Made by a program: the position numbers and the translations under genes. Under the pieces are notes generated by a model. The model saw nothing but the letters and a program-made list of their open reading frames with translations. It searched no databases and was not told the DNA's origin. A stretch of 64,000 bases of DNA from Treponema sp. (lineage in GTDB: Bacteria; Spirochaetota; Spirochaetia; Treponematales; Treponemataceae): contig JAFXSM010000001.1 in the NCBI GenBank assembly GCA_017525605.1, forward strand, positions 1 to 64,000, given 5' to 3'. Positions within the stretch are counted from its first letter, which is position 1. Every line of letters begins with the position of its first letter. Of this stretch, positions 10,222-19,356 are shown one piece after another.

Positions 10222-11565
10222 ATGGCAAATAATCCGGTTGTAAACATTTTCAAAATTAAAGAACTTCGCAACAAGTTGTTCTTTACTTTTGTGATTTTTG
10301 TTATCTTCCGCTTGGGATGTGTATTGACTATCCCAGGTATTGATGCAGGAGCGTTGATAACCTATTTCGATGATCTTGTAAAGCATAATAAAAATGCTTT
10401 TGCTAGTTATATGGACTTTTTTGCCGGTGGAGCATTCTCAAATTTTTCTGTGTTTATGCTCGGTGTAATGCCGTATGTATCAACACAGATTATTTTGCAG
10501 TTAGCTTTGATTATATTCCCTTCTCTTAAGCGTGTTGCTCAAGAGGATGGAGGTCAGAGAAAAATAGCAATGTGGACTAGAGTGGGAACCGTTTTCGTGT
10601 GTCTCATTCAGTCTCTTGCTGTTACTGTTTATGCCGATAGCATTCCTGGTGCCATAATTATTGAAAACCATTTGGCATTCAGGTTGTTGGCTATGCTCAC
10701 TGTTACTACAGGTGCAATGATAACTGTTTGGTTGGGCGATTTGATTACGGCACATGGTATTGGTAATGGTATATCAATGCTCATTTTTGCGGGAATCGTT
10801 GCTAGGCTTCCTAATGCTGTCATTGAGCTTTGTGATAAAGTCAGTAAAGGTGAAATAAACGCTGTTTTTGTCATAGTAGTCTTGCTGATGTTTGTCGGAA
10901 TTATCGCTTTGGTTGTTTTTGAACAGCGTGGTGAAAGGCGTATTCCTGTACATTATGCAAAACGCGTAGTTGGACGAAAAATGTATGGAAGTCAGAATAC
11001 TTACATTCCATTCAAAATAAATCCTTCTGGCGTTATTCCTGTAATTTTTGCTTCGTCATTTTTGACATTTCCTTTGCAAATAGTATCTAGTTTGGGAAAT
11101 TCTGCGGAAGTCACTGCTTCTGCTAGGTGGATTGCTAGGCTTTCTACGATTTTGACTCCTACTGGCTGGTGCTACAATGTTTTGTTGGTTTTGCTGATAA
11201 TTTTCTTTGCGTATTTTTATACTCAGGTAACATTGAATCCAACAGAAATTGCAAAAAGAATTCGCGAGAATGGCGGTTCAATCCCAGGAATTCGAACTGA
11301 TAAGACAGAATCATATATGCAGAAGGTTTTGAATCGCTTGATTTTACCAGGCTCGCTTTACCTTGCATTGATAGCTGTTTTACCTACTATAATTCAGAAC
11401 ATTTTTAACTTTCCACAGTCAATTTCCATGCTCATGGGCGGAACTTCATTGTTGATTCTTGTCGGTGTCGATCTTGATATGATGAGTCAAATCGAAGCTG
11501 TCTTGAAGATGCACCATGCTGATGGTTTGGTTAAGAAAGGAAATTTGCGTTCACATCGATTGTAG
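10222..11565 (+). CDS. secY: Protein translocase subunit SecY
   Basis: SecY forms the channel of the Sec translocon in the inner membrane, with SecE and SecG, and moves pre-proteins with SecA. The 447 residues contain ten hydrophobic segments and the cytoplasmic loop QRGERRIPVHYAKRVVGRKMYG at about 240-261. ATG at 10222 was chosen over an in-frame TTG at 10204, which overlaps the GAGGT ribosome binding site. It follows rplO as in most bacteria; adk and map, which often follow secY, are absent. Confidence 0.97.
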   Translation: MANNPVVNIFKIKELRNKLFFTFVIFVIFRLGCVLTIPGIDAGALITYFDDLVKHNKNAFASYMDFFAGGAFSNFSVFMLGVMPYVSTQIILQLALIIFPSLKRVAQEDGGQRKIAMWTRVGTVFVCLIQSLAVTVYADSIPGAIIIENHLAFRLLAMLTVTTGAMITVWLGDLITAHGIGNGISMLIFAGIVARLPNAVIELCDKVSKGEINAVFVIVVLLMFVGIIALVVFEQRGERRIPVHYAKRVVGRKMYGSQNTYIPFKINPSGVIPVIFASSFLTFPLQIVSSLGNSAEVTASARWIARLSTILTPTGWCYNVLLVLLIIFFAYFYTQVTLNPTEIAKRIRENGGSIPGIRTDKTESYMQKVLNRLILPGSLYLALIAVLPTIIQNIFNFPQSISMLMGGTSLLILVGVDLDMMSQIEAVLKMHHADGLVKKGNLRSHRL

Positions 11566-11589
11566 TTTATCATCGTGATTCTTTTTCTA

Positions 11590-11643
11590 AGATTTGTTCT
11601 ATAAAAATGTTCCTAATAATATGGAAATGTGTAGAACAAATCT
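11590..11643 (+). terminator. 12-bp inverted repeat after secY
   Basis: agatttgttcta (11590-11601) and tagaacaaatct (11632-11643) are perfect complements separated by 30 nt and followed by ttaatttta. It starts 24 nt after the secY stop. It may act as a partial terminator or an RNA processing structure between the spc and alpha groups; the long loop makes a simple terminator less certain. Confidence 0.45.
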
Positions 11644-11736
11644 TTAATTTTATGTTAGTATATTCTCTCGGACTGTAACTTATTGTAAGTTGCTATGGTT
11701 CGGTGATGTTATTTATTTATCAATAGGGGGAACTTT

Positions 11737-11850
11737 ATGAAAGTTCGTACAAGCGTCAAGCCCATCTGTGATAAATGCAAGGTTATCAAAAGAAACGGTA
11801 TAGTCCGTATCATTTGTACTAATCCAAAGCATAAACAAAGACAGGGGTAA
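11737..11850 (+). CDS. rpmJ: 50S ribosomal protein L36
   Basis: L36 is the smallest 50S protein. The 37 codons from ATG 11737 read [20 protein letters not shown] at the start and carry the four zinc ligands C11, C14, C27 and H32. AGGGGG at 11725-11730 is 6 nt before the start. It opens the alpha group and is followed 10 nt later by rpsM. A ~170-nt gap separates it from secY; infA, often found here, is missing. Confidence 0.97.
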   Translation: MKVRTSVKPICDKCKVIKRNGIVRIICTNPKHKQRQG

Positions 11851-11860
11851 GGGGTAACTT

Positions 11861-12232
11861 ATGGCACGTATTGCAGGAGTCGATCTCCCAAATAAGCATG
11901 TTGTTGTCGCATTGACTTATATTTATGGAATTGGTCGTTCATCAGCAAAGTCGATCTGTGAGAAGACAAATATCGATCCTAACAGAATGCTTAACGACTT
12001 GGATCAGGATGAACAGGCAAAACTTCGTACTATTATTGATGCAGAGTACAAAGTTGAAGGACATCTTCGCAGTGAGATAGGTCTCAATATCAAGAGACTT
12101 ATGGATATCGGATGCTACCGTGGTTTGCGTCATAGAAAAGGTTTGCCAGTTCGTGGCCAGAGAACTCGCACCAATTCTCGTACAAGAAAAGGTAAGAAGA
12201 AGACTGTTGCTAACAAGAAGAAGGCAGTCTGA
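11861..12232 (+). CDS. rpsM: 30S ribosomal protein S13
   Basis: S13 is in the 30S head and contacts P-site tRNA and L5. The product is 123 residues with [22 protein letters not shown] near the C-terminus, the family signature. AGGGGT precedes the ATG. Confidence 0.97.
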   Translation: MARIAGVDLPNKHVVVALTYIYGIGRSSAKSICEKTNIDPNRMLNDLDQDEQAKLRTIIDAEYKVEGHLRSEIGLNIKRLMDIGCYRGLRHRKGLPVRGQRTRTNSRTRKGKKKTVANKKKAV

Positions 12233-12249
12233 TTTGGAGGGTAGAGTAA

Positions 12250-12633
12250 ATGGCTAACAATGGTAAAAAGCGAAAGGAAAAGAAGAGTGTATACGAAGGA
12301 AATGTGTACATTCAGGCTACTTTTAACAATACTATAGTGACTATTACGGATCTCAAAGGAAATGCACTTTCTTGGGCTTCTTCTGGTGGATTGGGATTCC
12401 GTGGTGCTAAGAAATCAACTCCTTTTGCTGCACAGTCAGTAACAGAAACAGCAGTTCAGAAGGCTGTAAGCTATGGTCTTCGTGAGGTTCATGTTTTTGT
12501 AAAGGGACCTGGTGTTGGTCGTGAGAATGCAGTTCGCTCTCTCGGCGCATTGGGATTGAAAGTAAAATCTATTTCGGATGTCACACCTATTCCACATAAT
12601 GGTTGCCGTCCTAGAAAGATTCGTCGTAAGTAA
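12250..12633 (+). CDS. rpsK: 30S ribosomal protein S11
   Basis: S11 lies on the 30S platform near the E site. The 127-residue product ends in the typical [24 protein letters not shown] lies upstream. In many bacteria rpsD follows; here it is absent and rpoA follows after 76 nt. Confidence 0.97.
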   Translation: MANNGKKRKEKKSVYEGNVYIQATFNNTIVTITDLKGNALSWASSGGLGFRGAKKSTPFAAQSVTETAVQKAVSYGLREVHVFVKGPGVGRENAVRSLGALGLKVKSISDVTPIPHNGCRPRKIRRK

Positions 12634-12709
12634 TTTTGTAATCAATATTCTAATTGTGTTGATTATTTGTGGCTCATTTTTGAGCTCTATTTAATTAAAA
12701 GGAGTTCAG

Positions 12710-13771
12710 ATGGCTCGTAAAAATCTGCTTAGAGGTTTTAAAAAACCGAAAGGTGTAGCATTTGAGCATATTGAGAACAATCCGAATTATGGCAAGTTTA
12801 CTGCCTATCCATTTGAGACAGGCTTTGGCACTACGGTTGGAAATACCCTTCGTCGTGTCTTGCTTTCTTCTATTCAGGGATATGCAATTTCTTGTGTAAG
12901 GATTGTCACATATGATGCTGATAATACTCCACATGTTATTTCTAGCGAATTTGAATCAATCGAAAATGTTTCAGAGGATACATTGGAGATTTTCAACAGT
13001 TTGAAGCAGATTCGCTTGAAGCTTGAGGGTGAATCAGAATCAGGGACTTTTTTGTTTGAATTCAAAGGTCCTGCTACTATAACTAGCGACGATTTCGAGA
13101 AAAAGGGTCAGCTTGAAGTGCTTTCAAAGGGCATTCCTATCTTTACGATGATGGAAGGTGCTCATCTTGAATTTGAAATTCAGGTTGATTTGGGTAGAGG
13201 TTATGTTCCTGCGGAAGTGAATGAAGAGCATGTTGAGATTGTTGGTTCAATCCCGATTGACTCTATTTTTACTCCGGTACCTAAAGTTAAGTATTCAATT
13301 GAGCCTTGTCGTGTAGGTCAGCGAAATGACTATGATAAGCTTGTATTGGAAGTTTGGACTGATGGAACTATTTCTCCAGAAGATGCTCTCGCTGAAGCTG
13401 CGAAAATTGCAAAAGACCATTTTTCAGTTTTTGTGAACTTCAACGACAATGAGATTTCTGTTAGTGATGAGTTGGATGAGGATGATGAAAAAATCAGACA
13501 ATTCCTGAATAGACCTGTTGAAGAATTGGAACTTACCGTCCGTTCTGCAAACTGTCTAAAGAATGCCAATATTCGTACTATTGGTGAATTGACTCGTAAA
13601 ACAGAAGATGATATTAGCAAAACTCGTAATTTTGGTAAGAAGAGTTTGACAGAGATTAAAGAGAAGTTGTCAGAGCTCAATTTGTCTCTTGGAATGACTG
13701 ATTATAGTTGTTTGAAAAATTCTGTCGATTTGACGAAACCAATACAGAAGGAAGAATCCGATGAATCATAA
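12710..13771 (+). CDS. rpoA: RNA polymerase alpha subunit
   Basis: The alpha subunit dimerises to start RNA polymerase assembly and binds UP elements and activators with its C-terminal domain. The 353 residues are slightly longer than the usual ~330. The N-terminal domain has [20 protein letters not shown] at about 37-56; the C-terminal domain has the helix-hairpin segment [22 protein letters not shown] at about 270-291. AAAGGAG precedes the ATG. The last 11 bases overlap rplQ. Confidence 0.98.
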   Translation: MARKNLLRGFKKPKGVAFEHIENNPNYGKFTAYPFETGFGTTVGNTLRRVLLSSIQGYAISCVRIVTYDADNTPHVISSEFESIENVSEDTLEIFNSLKQIRLKLEGESESGTFLFEFKGPATITSDDFEKKGQLEVLSKGIPIFTMMEGAHLEFEIQVDLGRGYVPAEVNEEHVEIVGSIPIDSIFTPVPKVKYSIEPCRVGQRNDYDKLVLEVWTDGTISPEDALAEAAKIAKDHFSVFVNFNDNEISVSDELDEDDEKIRQFLNRPVEELELTVRSANCLKNANIRTIGELTRKTEDDISKTRNFGKKSLTEIKEKLSELNLSLGMTDYSCLKNSVDLTKPIQKEESDES

Positions 13772-14279
13772 GAATGGTTTTAACCCACTTTCACGTACGA
13801 CAGCACATCGCCGTGCTATGTCACGTAATATGGTTACTTCGCTCCTCAGGTTTGAGCGCATTACAACTACAAGTTCTAAGGCTAAAGAAGTTCGTAGGGC
13901 TGCTGAAAAACTGATTACACGCGCAAAGGAAGATACAGTTCATAATCGTCGTATCGTTGCTAAGTTTATCCAGGACGAGAAAATCTTGAATAAGCTTTTC
14001 ACTGAAGTTGGTCCTCGCATGAAGGAACGCAACGGTGGTTATACTCGTATTCTTAAGCTCGGTTTTAGACAGGGTGACGCTGCTGATGTAGTTATCCTTG
14101 AGTTGGTTGACTACAAGTTGCCTTCTGATTCAGAAGAAGTTGCTGAAAAGCCTGCAAAGAAAGCTACAAAGGCAAAGGCTACAAAGTCTGAAAAAGCTCC
14201 TGCAAAAAAGGCATCTACAAAGAAGTCTGCAGCTAAGGCTGAGGCAGAAACTTCAGCATCGGCTGATGCTACAAAATAA
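13761..14279 (+). CDS. rplQ: 50S ribosomal protein L17 with Lys/Ala-rich tail
   Basis: L17 lies on the 50S near the tunnel exit. The core covers about residues 1-122 ([20 protein letters not shown] start). A tail of about 50 residues made almost only of Lys, Ala, Ser, Thr and Glu follows, making 172 residues against ~120-130 for most bacteria. The start overlaps rpoA by 11 bases; GGAAG inside rpoA is the ribosome binding site. Confidence 0.97.
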   Translation: MNHKNGFNPLSRTTAHRRAMSRNMVTSLLRFERITTTSSKAKEVRRAAEKLITRAKEDTVHNRRIVAKFIQDEKILNKLFTEVGPRMKERNGGYTRILKLGFRQGDAADVVILELVDYKLPSDSEEVAEKPAKKATKAKATKSEKAPAKKASTKKSAAKAEAETSASADATK

Positions 14280-14302
14280 TTTGCGGATCAAGGAGTTAAT
14301 GT

Positions 14303-14521
14303 ATGTCTAAGGCACATCGCGGAACAGGTATTCGTAGCGAAGTTAATCACGGACGTGGAAAGTGTCCACGCTGTGGAAATGAGAATGTAAAAGTTCTCTA
14401 TGAGAAAGAAATTGATGGCAACAATGTAAAGATTTGCAAAGTTTGCAATGCTGCATTGAAGAACATTGCTAGAAAAGAGGCTAGAGCTGTAAAAGCTGCC
14501 GCTGCAACAGAACAGGCTTAA
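14303..14521 (+). CDS. Small zinc-ribbon protein of unknown function
   Basis: A 72-residue basic protein with a strong ribosome binding site (AAGGAG, 14290-14295) 24 nt after rplQ, so it is co-transcribed with the ribosomal genes. It has a four-Cys zinc ribbon, CPRCGNENV...ICKVCNAAL, at about residues 21-52, and an Ala/Lys-rich C-terminus like that of L17. Co-transcription and zinc-ribbon shape suggest a ribosome- or RNA-associated role, but no family was recognised. It is the last gene before the terminator. Confidence 0.85.
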   Translation: MSKAHRGTGIRSEVNHGRGKCPRCGNENVKVLYEKEIDGNNVKICKVCNAALKNIARKEARAVKAAAATEQA

Positions 14522-14545
14522 TTCGGTACAAGCCGTTTTGTGTAT

Positions 14546-14575
14546 GCCACCCTTGTACAAGGGTGGCTTTATTTT
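14546..14575. terminator. Strong palindromic terminator of the ribosomal cluster
   Basis: gccaccctt (14546-14554) and aagggtggc (14559-14567) pair around GTAC, so the whole 22 nt is a perfect palindrome; tttattttttatt follows on the + strand. It closes the ribosomal run and, since only 24 nt separate it from the convergent chemoreceptor gene's stop, may block read-through from the other side as well, although the minus side has no long U-run. Confidence 0.92.
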
Positions 14576-14591
14576 TTATTCCGGTATTACC

Positions 14592-17054
14592 TCAATCTTT
14601 GAGTTTTGCACCGAGATTTGCTATTTCATCTATTGCTTTGGAAATTTTTTCAGTTCCGTCGGAAGCGTTTGCGATTTGCGATGCGACGGTTGACGCTGAG
14701 TTGACTTGCTCGTTGATGGATTTCTTTATGCTTTCGGAAAGTTCGGAAATCTTTTTTATTGATTTGTCTGTGTATGCCATCACTTTCTTTGCGTCTTGGG
14801 TGTTTTTGTTGTTTTTTGTCACCAATTCGAAAATTGTTTCGGTCGTGCTCATTGTTTTTGCGGCAAGTAATTTTACTTCCTTTGCGACGACGCTGAAGCC
14901 TTTTCCTGCGTCACCGGCGTGAGATGCTTCGATTGACGCATTCAGCGCAAGGACGTTCGTCGTTTCGGCAATGTCGTTTATCATTGCGATTGCATTTGAG
15001 ATTTTTTCCGTGCTGTCGACCAAATTTGTTATCGAGACGTTTGCGTCGTCTATCATCTGCTTTGTGGAATCTACGGTCTCGGACACGGTTGTTATGTCTT
15101 CCGATATCGCTTTGATGTTTTCCGTCACGGATTCCATTGTGTCGGACAGATTGTTTATGTTGCCGGATATGGACTTGCTGTGAGCTACGACGAGGTCGGC
15201 TTTTTCCGCCATGGAGTGCATTGTGGATTCTGCGGCTTCTTTGTTTTTGTTCAGTTTTTCCAGCAAAATTGCTCCGTAGAGCGAGCTTGATAGCTGGTCG
15301 CGCAATGCCATGTACGGTCCTCCAGACCTTGGTCCTTCCTGGAAAACAATATATCCGATGAAATTGTCCTGGAAATTCAGCGATTCCAATATAAGCGAAT
15401 AGAAATTCGACTGCGGAAGAAACTGATCCGGAATGATTTTTTCAGTGTTGAATATGAATCCCGTCTTTTTTATGTTGAGCCGTTCGTTGTCGCGCACTGC
15501 CAATATCAGTTTGCTCTTATGTGGAATCTTCTTGTTTTTTTGCGTGTACTCGCAGTTCTCATATAGAACCACATAAATTCCCGGAATGTTCAGCTTTTTC
15601 AGGGATTTGTAGAGGATGTCCATCAGTTCTGAAACGTTGTGGCTCGAAAGAAGCTCCGCGCTGATTGCACGCAAATCGGCATAGTACCGCAAGTCCCATA
15701 AGAATTTCTGTTTTTGCTGCCTGCTATCAAATTCGTGGAGCAGAATTCTTGCCTGCTGGATTGTGCTTGCGGCTATTCCTTCGTAAATCGTCGTTGCCGT
15801 TATGGATTGCAATTTTCTGTACAATGCTGAAAGGAAGTCCTGCCATAGCTGCAATCTTTCCGAAATTATGTGGAATTTGTTGAGTGCCTTTCTGAATTCC
15901 GTTATGAACTTGGAATTTGCAGTTTCAAGTGCGAGAGTCGATTCTGCAAAAATGGAAATCAGATTCGGAATGTTTTCCTTGAAAAATTCAACGGTTGTCG
16001 CTTCGATATTCCGCAATGATTCGACGTCGGAAATTATTTCGCGTCTGACTGATTTTCTCCATGCTTCTTCCCTGAGCTCTGATTCGGCTGTGAATTTCTT
16101 TTCTTCTTCCTTGTTACGAAGCACGTTTGAAAGCAACCTTTTCTTGAATGGCAAGGTTTCTGCTTTGTTCTCGTTTTGCTGAATTATTGCCTTCTGGACT
16201 GAAATCGACTTGCACCCGCACGATTCGCCAAGCAGCAGCGATGTCGAATATCTGTATTCTTCCGGAACATCTTTTCCTTCGATTTTGTCCATGAGCGTGC
16301 TGAATGAGCGCATTCCGATTCCGTGAAACGGCATTTCTACGCTCGTTATCGGCGGATTGCACCACGCCGCGTCATCCGTTCCGTTGAAGCCGCAGACAGC
16401 CACATCGTACGGAACTTGATATCCCTGATTGATGAGGCATTCCTGCGCACCGATTGCAACATTGTCGCCGACGCAGACTATAGCTTCGATGTCCTTTCCT
16501 GGAATGAGTCCGCTTTGGATGAAGCTCTTCACGGCTTTCGCGCCTTCTGCCAGTCCCCAGCCGCCACATGGCGAAATCAGCTTCTGGTCGATTTCGATTT
16601 TGTGCGAGCTCATCGCCGTCAGATATCCTTCGTAGCGTTCCTTTGCGTAAACGTGCGATTCCGGGCCGCGTATGAACGCAATCTTCGTGAATCCGTGGAC
16701 TTCTATCAGATGGTTCATCAGCTCTATCATTCCATTCCGGCAGTCCGCAAAAATCACAGGATGCCCCGGAACTTTGAATGTCATGCAGACGAGAGGCGTT
16801 TTCTTGAATTTCTGGTAATAATTGATGGCTTCTTTTGTGGCATCTGATGAAGCCCATGAAATTATTCCTGCGAATGTGTCATCGTCGAAAATATTGTAGA
16901 TTAGCGAGTCATTTCCAGTTTTCAGCGTCGGGCCGTGGATTGTGATAATCGGAACTTTTTCCTGCTTGCTGTTGTCAACAATCCCGTGCCACAAATCTAT
17001 TCCTGTGGCGTTTTCCAGAGAGCGCGTCAAAAAAGCAATTGTATTTTTTTTCAT
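14592..17054 (-). CDS. Soluble chemoreceptor with LacI-type sensor domain
   Basis: A methyl-accepting signalling protein of 820 residues without any hydrophobic membrane segment or signal peptide, so probably cytoplasmic. Residues about 1-290 resemble the sugar-binding part of LacI/PurR regulators ([26 protein letters not shown], later [31 protein letters not shown]) but without the DNA-binding helix-turn-helix. A middle helical and GAF-like part follows, then a methyl-accepting hairpin with the tip around residues 692-733 ([26 protein letters not shown]). No C-terminal CheR-binding pentapeptide is seen. The start ATG 17054 follows GAGG; an upstream in-frame start at 17099 overlaps the promoter and was rejected. 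Sensor ligand is unknown; a sugar is inferred from the fold. Confidence 0.85.
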   Translation of the reverse strand: MKKNTIAFLTRSLENATGIDLWHGIVDNSKQEKVPIITIHGPTLKTGNDSLIYNIFDDDTFAGIISWASSDATKEAINYYQKFKKTPLVCMTFKVPGHPVIFADCRNGMIELMNHLIEVHGFTKIAFIRGPESHVYAKERYEGYLTAMSSHKIEIDQKLISPCGGWGLAEGAKAVKSFIQSGLIPGKDIEAIVCVGDNVAIGAQECLINQGYQVPYDVAVCGFNGTDDAAWCNPPITSVEMPFHGIGMRSFSTLMDKIEGKDVPEEYRYSTSLLLGESCGCKSISVQKAIIQQNENKAETLPFKKRLLSNVLRNKEEEKKFTAESELREEAWRKSVRREIISDVESLRNIEATTVEFFKENIPNLISIFAESTLALETANSKFITEFRKALNKFHIISERLQLWQDFLSALYRKLQSITATTIYEGIAASTIQQARILLHEFDSRQQKQKFLWDLRYYADLRAISAELLSSHNVSELMDILYKSLKKLNIPGIYVVLYENCEYTQKNKKIPHKSKLILAVRDNERLNIKKTGFIFNTEKIIPDQFLPQSNFYSLILESLNFQDNFIGYIVFQEGPRSGGPYMALRDQLSSSLYGAILLEKLNKNKEAAESTMHSMAEKADLVVAHSKSISGNINNLSDTMESVTENIKAISEDITTVSETVDSTKQMIDDANVSITNLVDSTEKISNAIAMINDIAETTNVLALNASIEASHAGDAGKGFSVVAKEVKLLAAKTMSTTETIFELVTKNNKNTQDAKKVMAYTDKSIKKISELSESIKKSINEQVNSASTVASQIANASDGTEKISKAIDEIANLGAKLKD

Positions 17055-17090
17055 GGAAATTCCTCGCAAAAATCGTCTACTCAAAAAAAA

Positions 17091-17096
17091 ATTATA
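17091..17096 (-). promoter_or_regulatory. -10 hexamer TATAAT for the LacI-sensor chemoreceptor
   Basis: A perfect TATAAT on the minus strand lies 36 nt upstream of the ATG at 17054, with a T-rich -35 region that belongs to the U-tract of the preceding hsp20 terminator. This suggests separate transcription of the receptor from hsp20. Confidence 0.55.
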
Positions 17097-17110
17097 CAAC
17101 GGAATTTTCC

Positions 17111-17150
17111 AAAAAAAAATAAGGCACCTTCCCGTTGAGGAAGATGCCTT
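17111..17150 (-). terminator. Rho-independent terminator of hsp20
   Basis: On the minus strand aaggcatcttcc pairs with ggaaggtgcctt (17121-17150, one mismatch) and is followed by TTATTTTTTTTT. It begins 18 nt after the hsp20 stop codon. Confidence 0.92.
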
Positions 17151-17168
17151 GCAATCAGAGCGTGTTCT

Positions 17169-17618
17169 TTACGCCACGTTGATTGTTATTCTTCTCGGCT
17201 GTGCCTCTGCTTTTCGCGGAATCGTGATTGTCAGGACTCCGTTCTTGAAGCTTGCGCCGACTCCAGTCTCGTCGATGTCTTTCGGCAGCGTGAAGCTTCT
17301 GCTGAAAGAAGAGCGGCAGCGTTCTCTGAGAAGGAACTGCGGTTTCTCGGCTTCTTCATTCTGCTCGGCTTCATTTTTCTCGGCCTGATTTTCTGCGGTT
17401 TCTTTCGTTTCGGATTTTTTATCTTCTGCGGAAGCGATTGTCAGAACTCTGTCGTTGAGTTCGATTGCGACATCTTTCTCTGCTCTTCCAGGAAGATCCA
17501 TTTCCAAAACGTAAGAATCTTTCGTCTCCGTCACATCGACATTCGGAACGAATACTCTTGAAGTATCTCCGTAGTAGTCGTTGTTGAGCCAGTCGTTGAA
17601 AAGTGAAAGTGCGTTCAT
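17169..17618 (-). CDS. hsp20: Hsp20 family small heat-shock protein
   Basis: An ATP-independent holdase chaperone of 149 residues. The alpha-crystallin domain is visible from VDVTETKDSYVLEMDLPG (about residue 27) to the C-terminal GVLTITIPRK strand, and the C-terminus ends with the ITINV oligomerisation motif (I-x-I). A hydrophilic insert of about 28 residues made of Glu, Lys, Asn and Gln sits between the two halves of the domain (about 66-93). ATG 17618 was chosen because AGGAGG lies 6 nt upstream; it is inside a longer reading frame. A canonical sigma-54 promoter lies upstream and a terminator downstream, so it is a single-gene unit. Confidence 0.93.
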   Translation of the reverse strand: MNALSLFNDWLNNDYYGDTSRVFVPNVDVTETKDSYVLEMDLPGRAEKDVAIELNDRVLTIASAEDKKSETKETAENQAEKNEAEQNEEAEKPQFLLRERCRSSFSRSFTLPKDIDETGVGASFKNGVLTITIPRKAEAQPRRITINVA

Positions 17619-17662
17619 ATTGTGCCTCCTAAAGCATTCAATTTTTTTTGTCACTAAACAAT

Positions 17663-17680
17663 ATGCAAAAAGCGTGCCAA
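17663..17680 (-). promoter_or_regulatory. Sigma-54 promoter of hsp20
   Basis: The minus strand reads TTGGCACGCTTTTTGCAT, with GG and GC separated by exactly 10 nt as required for sigma-54 (-24/-12). The predicted start of transcription, about 12 nt after the GC near 17653, leaves a 35-nt leader that contains AGGAGG. No other gene starts on this side. Confidence 0.85.
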
Positions 17681-17803
17681 CTTTTTTTTGTGAAAATCGA
17701 AAAAAATTTTTTATTTAGAAAATTCAAACTGATTTTGGGCATTTCAATCTGTTTGTTAACGAAGTTATCGAACAGGTATATTTGTGTTATATTTCTAATT
17801 GAT

Positions 17804-19327
17804 ATGAGTGCGGTTGATTCATCAGATATTTTTTTCAGGAAGTATGCGGTTGATCCGCTGAATGTTTTTTTCAGGAAGTTTTTGAATCCGTTCTCGGCTG
17901 CAGATATTTGCTCTGATTTAAGGAAAATGGGAAAGAAAGTTTCGGAAGCGGAGATGGAGGATATTCTTGATGAGCAGCCGAATGTGCTGAAGCTCCAGGG
18001 GGATTTGTACATAACTCGTGCTGGCGCGTTCAGCGGGGAGTTCTTCAGTTTTGTTCCGACTGCGCATGAGGTGGAGCAGGGGGTTGTCGTTGCCGGCGAC
18101 AGGTGCACTCCTTTCATCGACCCGTGCAAGGCTTCGTGGAGCGTGAAATTTTCTGTCAACGGGCAAATTCTGCCTTCGAAAGTTCTCGATACTGATTTGA
18201 ACAATCTTTGCGAATATTTTGCCTTGTCAGATGATTTTGCGGTGCAGAATGTCGCTATAGACCCTGCGAACGAGCATCTTCACATTTCGGAAAACGATTA
18301 TGAAATTCCTCCGAGATATTCGCTTACCGGTGCGGATGTTTCTTCATTGTTCAGGCAGTTCGATTTCAAATGCGGTGACAGAATCCTTGCGTATGTCGCG
18401 GATTGGGACTCTTCCGTCGTGGAAATCTTTCCGCTCAAGGCATTTCTGAAAGAGAGCGAGAACAAATATGTGCATTTCATCGATTATGAGATTGCAAGGA
18501 ACGAATGGTACGAATGCCTTGAGAACGCGCTTCTCCAAAGTTTTGACTATCACGGCTCGTGCGACAGCATCGAAAGGCAACTCGTGAACGTTTTCTATGA
18601 CAACAGGAAGACTCTCTGCGTGCCTCTCTGCGGTTCCGTGAACGAATTCTTGCGGAAAAGCGACAAAATCTCGGTTGAATTTTTCGGTTCGGAATTGAGG
18701 CTCTGGAAAAAAGGCGAGATTGTTCCGATTGACAGCAATTTGTCGTTCGACGACATCGTTTATACGATTTACGATGTGCCGTTCTTCTTAATCGACTGCT
18801 TTTTGCTGAACGAATTCTATCTGAGCCACAAGAATTCGAAAGACAAATCCGTTGATGACAAAACGTTGGAAGCGGAAACTGTTCGGAAGATAATCCCCGA
18901 TTCCCTTGATTTGTCGCCGAAAGAGCGTGATTTTTTTACGTTGCAAATCAAAAATAGACGTGTTACACTGAAAAAGTCATACAATTGGTTTGCAGATTTC
19001 GCATTTGGTGCGTTCCGCCAACATTCTGTTGAAGTTTTTTCTGAACTTAGGGATTTTCTGCTGGAGCTTGAGTGTTCTGAGAGTGAATTTAAAAAGTTGC
19101 CCCAGCAGGAATTTGCAGTGCTTTTTCAGATGTTCGAGCATATTGAGCACATTCTTGAGAGTCTGGCTGATTATTCTGATGTCGATGGCGAAGATGGTAT
19201 TACGGAGACTGAATTTGATGAGATGAGGAAGTCAGTCGAAGTCATCGAGTTGAATTTGGAGGATATCAGGCCGATTCTTTTGGATGCGTATGAGAAGATC
19301 CAGCGGGAGCGTTTTTCCATTGTTTAA
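17804..19327 (+). CDS. Conserved-looking protein of unknown function
   Basis: A soluble acidic protein of 507 residues; no family was recognised. There is no signal peptide or membrane span. It is rich in Phe, Asp and Glu and has a late loop DVDGEDGITETEF (about residues 466-478) that resembles an EF-hand but with Asp in place of the invariant Gly, so calcium binding is doubtful. The ATG at 17804 was chosen; a reading frame extending back to 17648 overlaps the hsp20 promoter and has a different composition. No Shine-Dalgarno is seen; TATATT lies 10 nt upstream. It is followed 29 nt later by transketolase with its own ribosome binding site. Confidence 0.75.
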   Translation: MSAVDSSDIFFRKYAVDPLNVFFRKFLNPFSAADICSDLRKMGKKVSEAEMEDILDEQPNVLKLQGDLYITRAGAFSGEFFSFVPTAHEVEQGVVVAGDRCTPFIDPCKASWSVKFSVNGQILPSKVLDTDLNNLCEYFALSDDFAVQNVAIDPANEHLHISENDYEIPPRYSLTGADVSSLFRQFDFKCGDRILAYVADWDSSVVEIFPLKAFLKESENKYVHFIDYEIARNEWYECLENALLQSFDYHGSCDSIERQLVNVFYDNRKTLCVPLCGSVNEFLRKSDKISVEFFGSELRLWKKGEIVPIDSNLSFDDIVYTIYDVPFFLIDCFLLNEFYLSHKNSKDKSVDDKTLEAETVRKIIPDSLDLSPKERDFFTLQIKNRRVTLKKSYNWFADFAFGAFRQHSVEVFSELRDFLLELECSESEFKKLPQQEFAVLFQMFEHIEHILESLADYSDVDGEDGITETEFDEMRKSVEVIELNLEDIRPILLDAYEKIQRERFSIV

Positions 19328-19356
19328 AATCATTTTTATAAAATAGAGGTTTTATT

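Noticed and set aside
18990..19327. EF-hand in the unknown protein encoded at 17804-19327
   Set aside because: The loop DVDGEDGITETE lacks the invariant Gly at position 6 and stands alone in an acidic region, so calcium binding is not supported.
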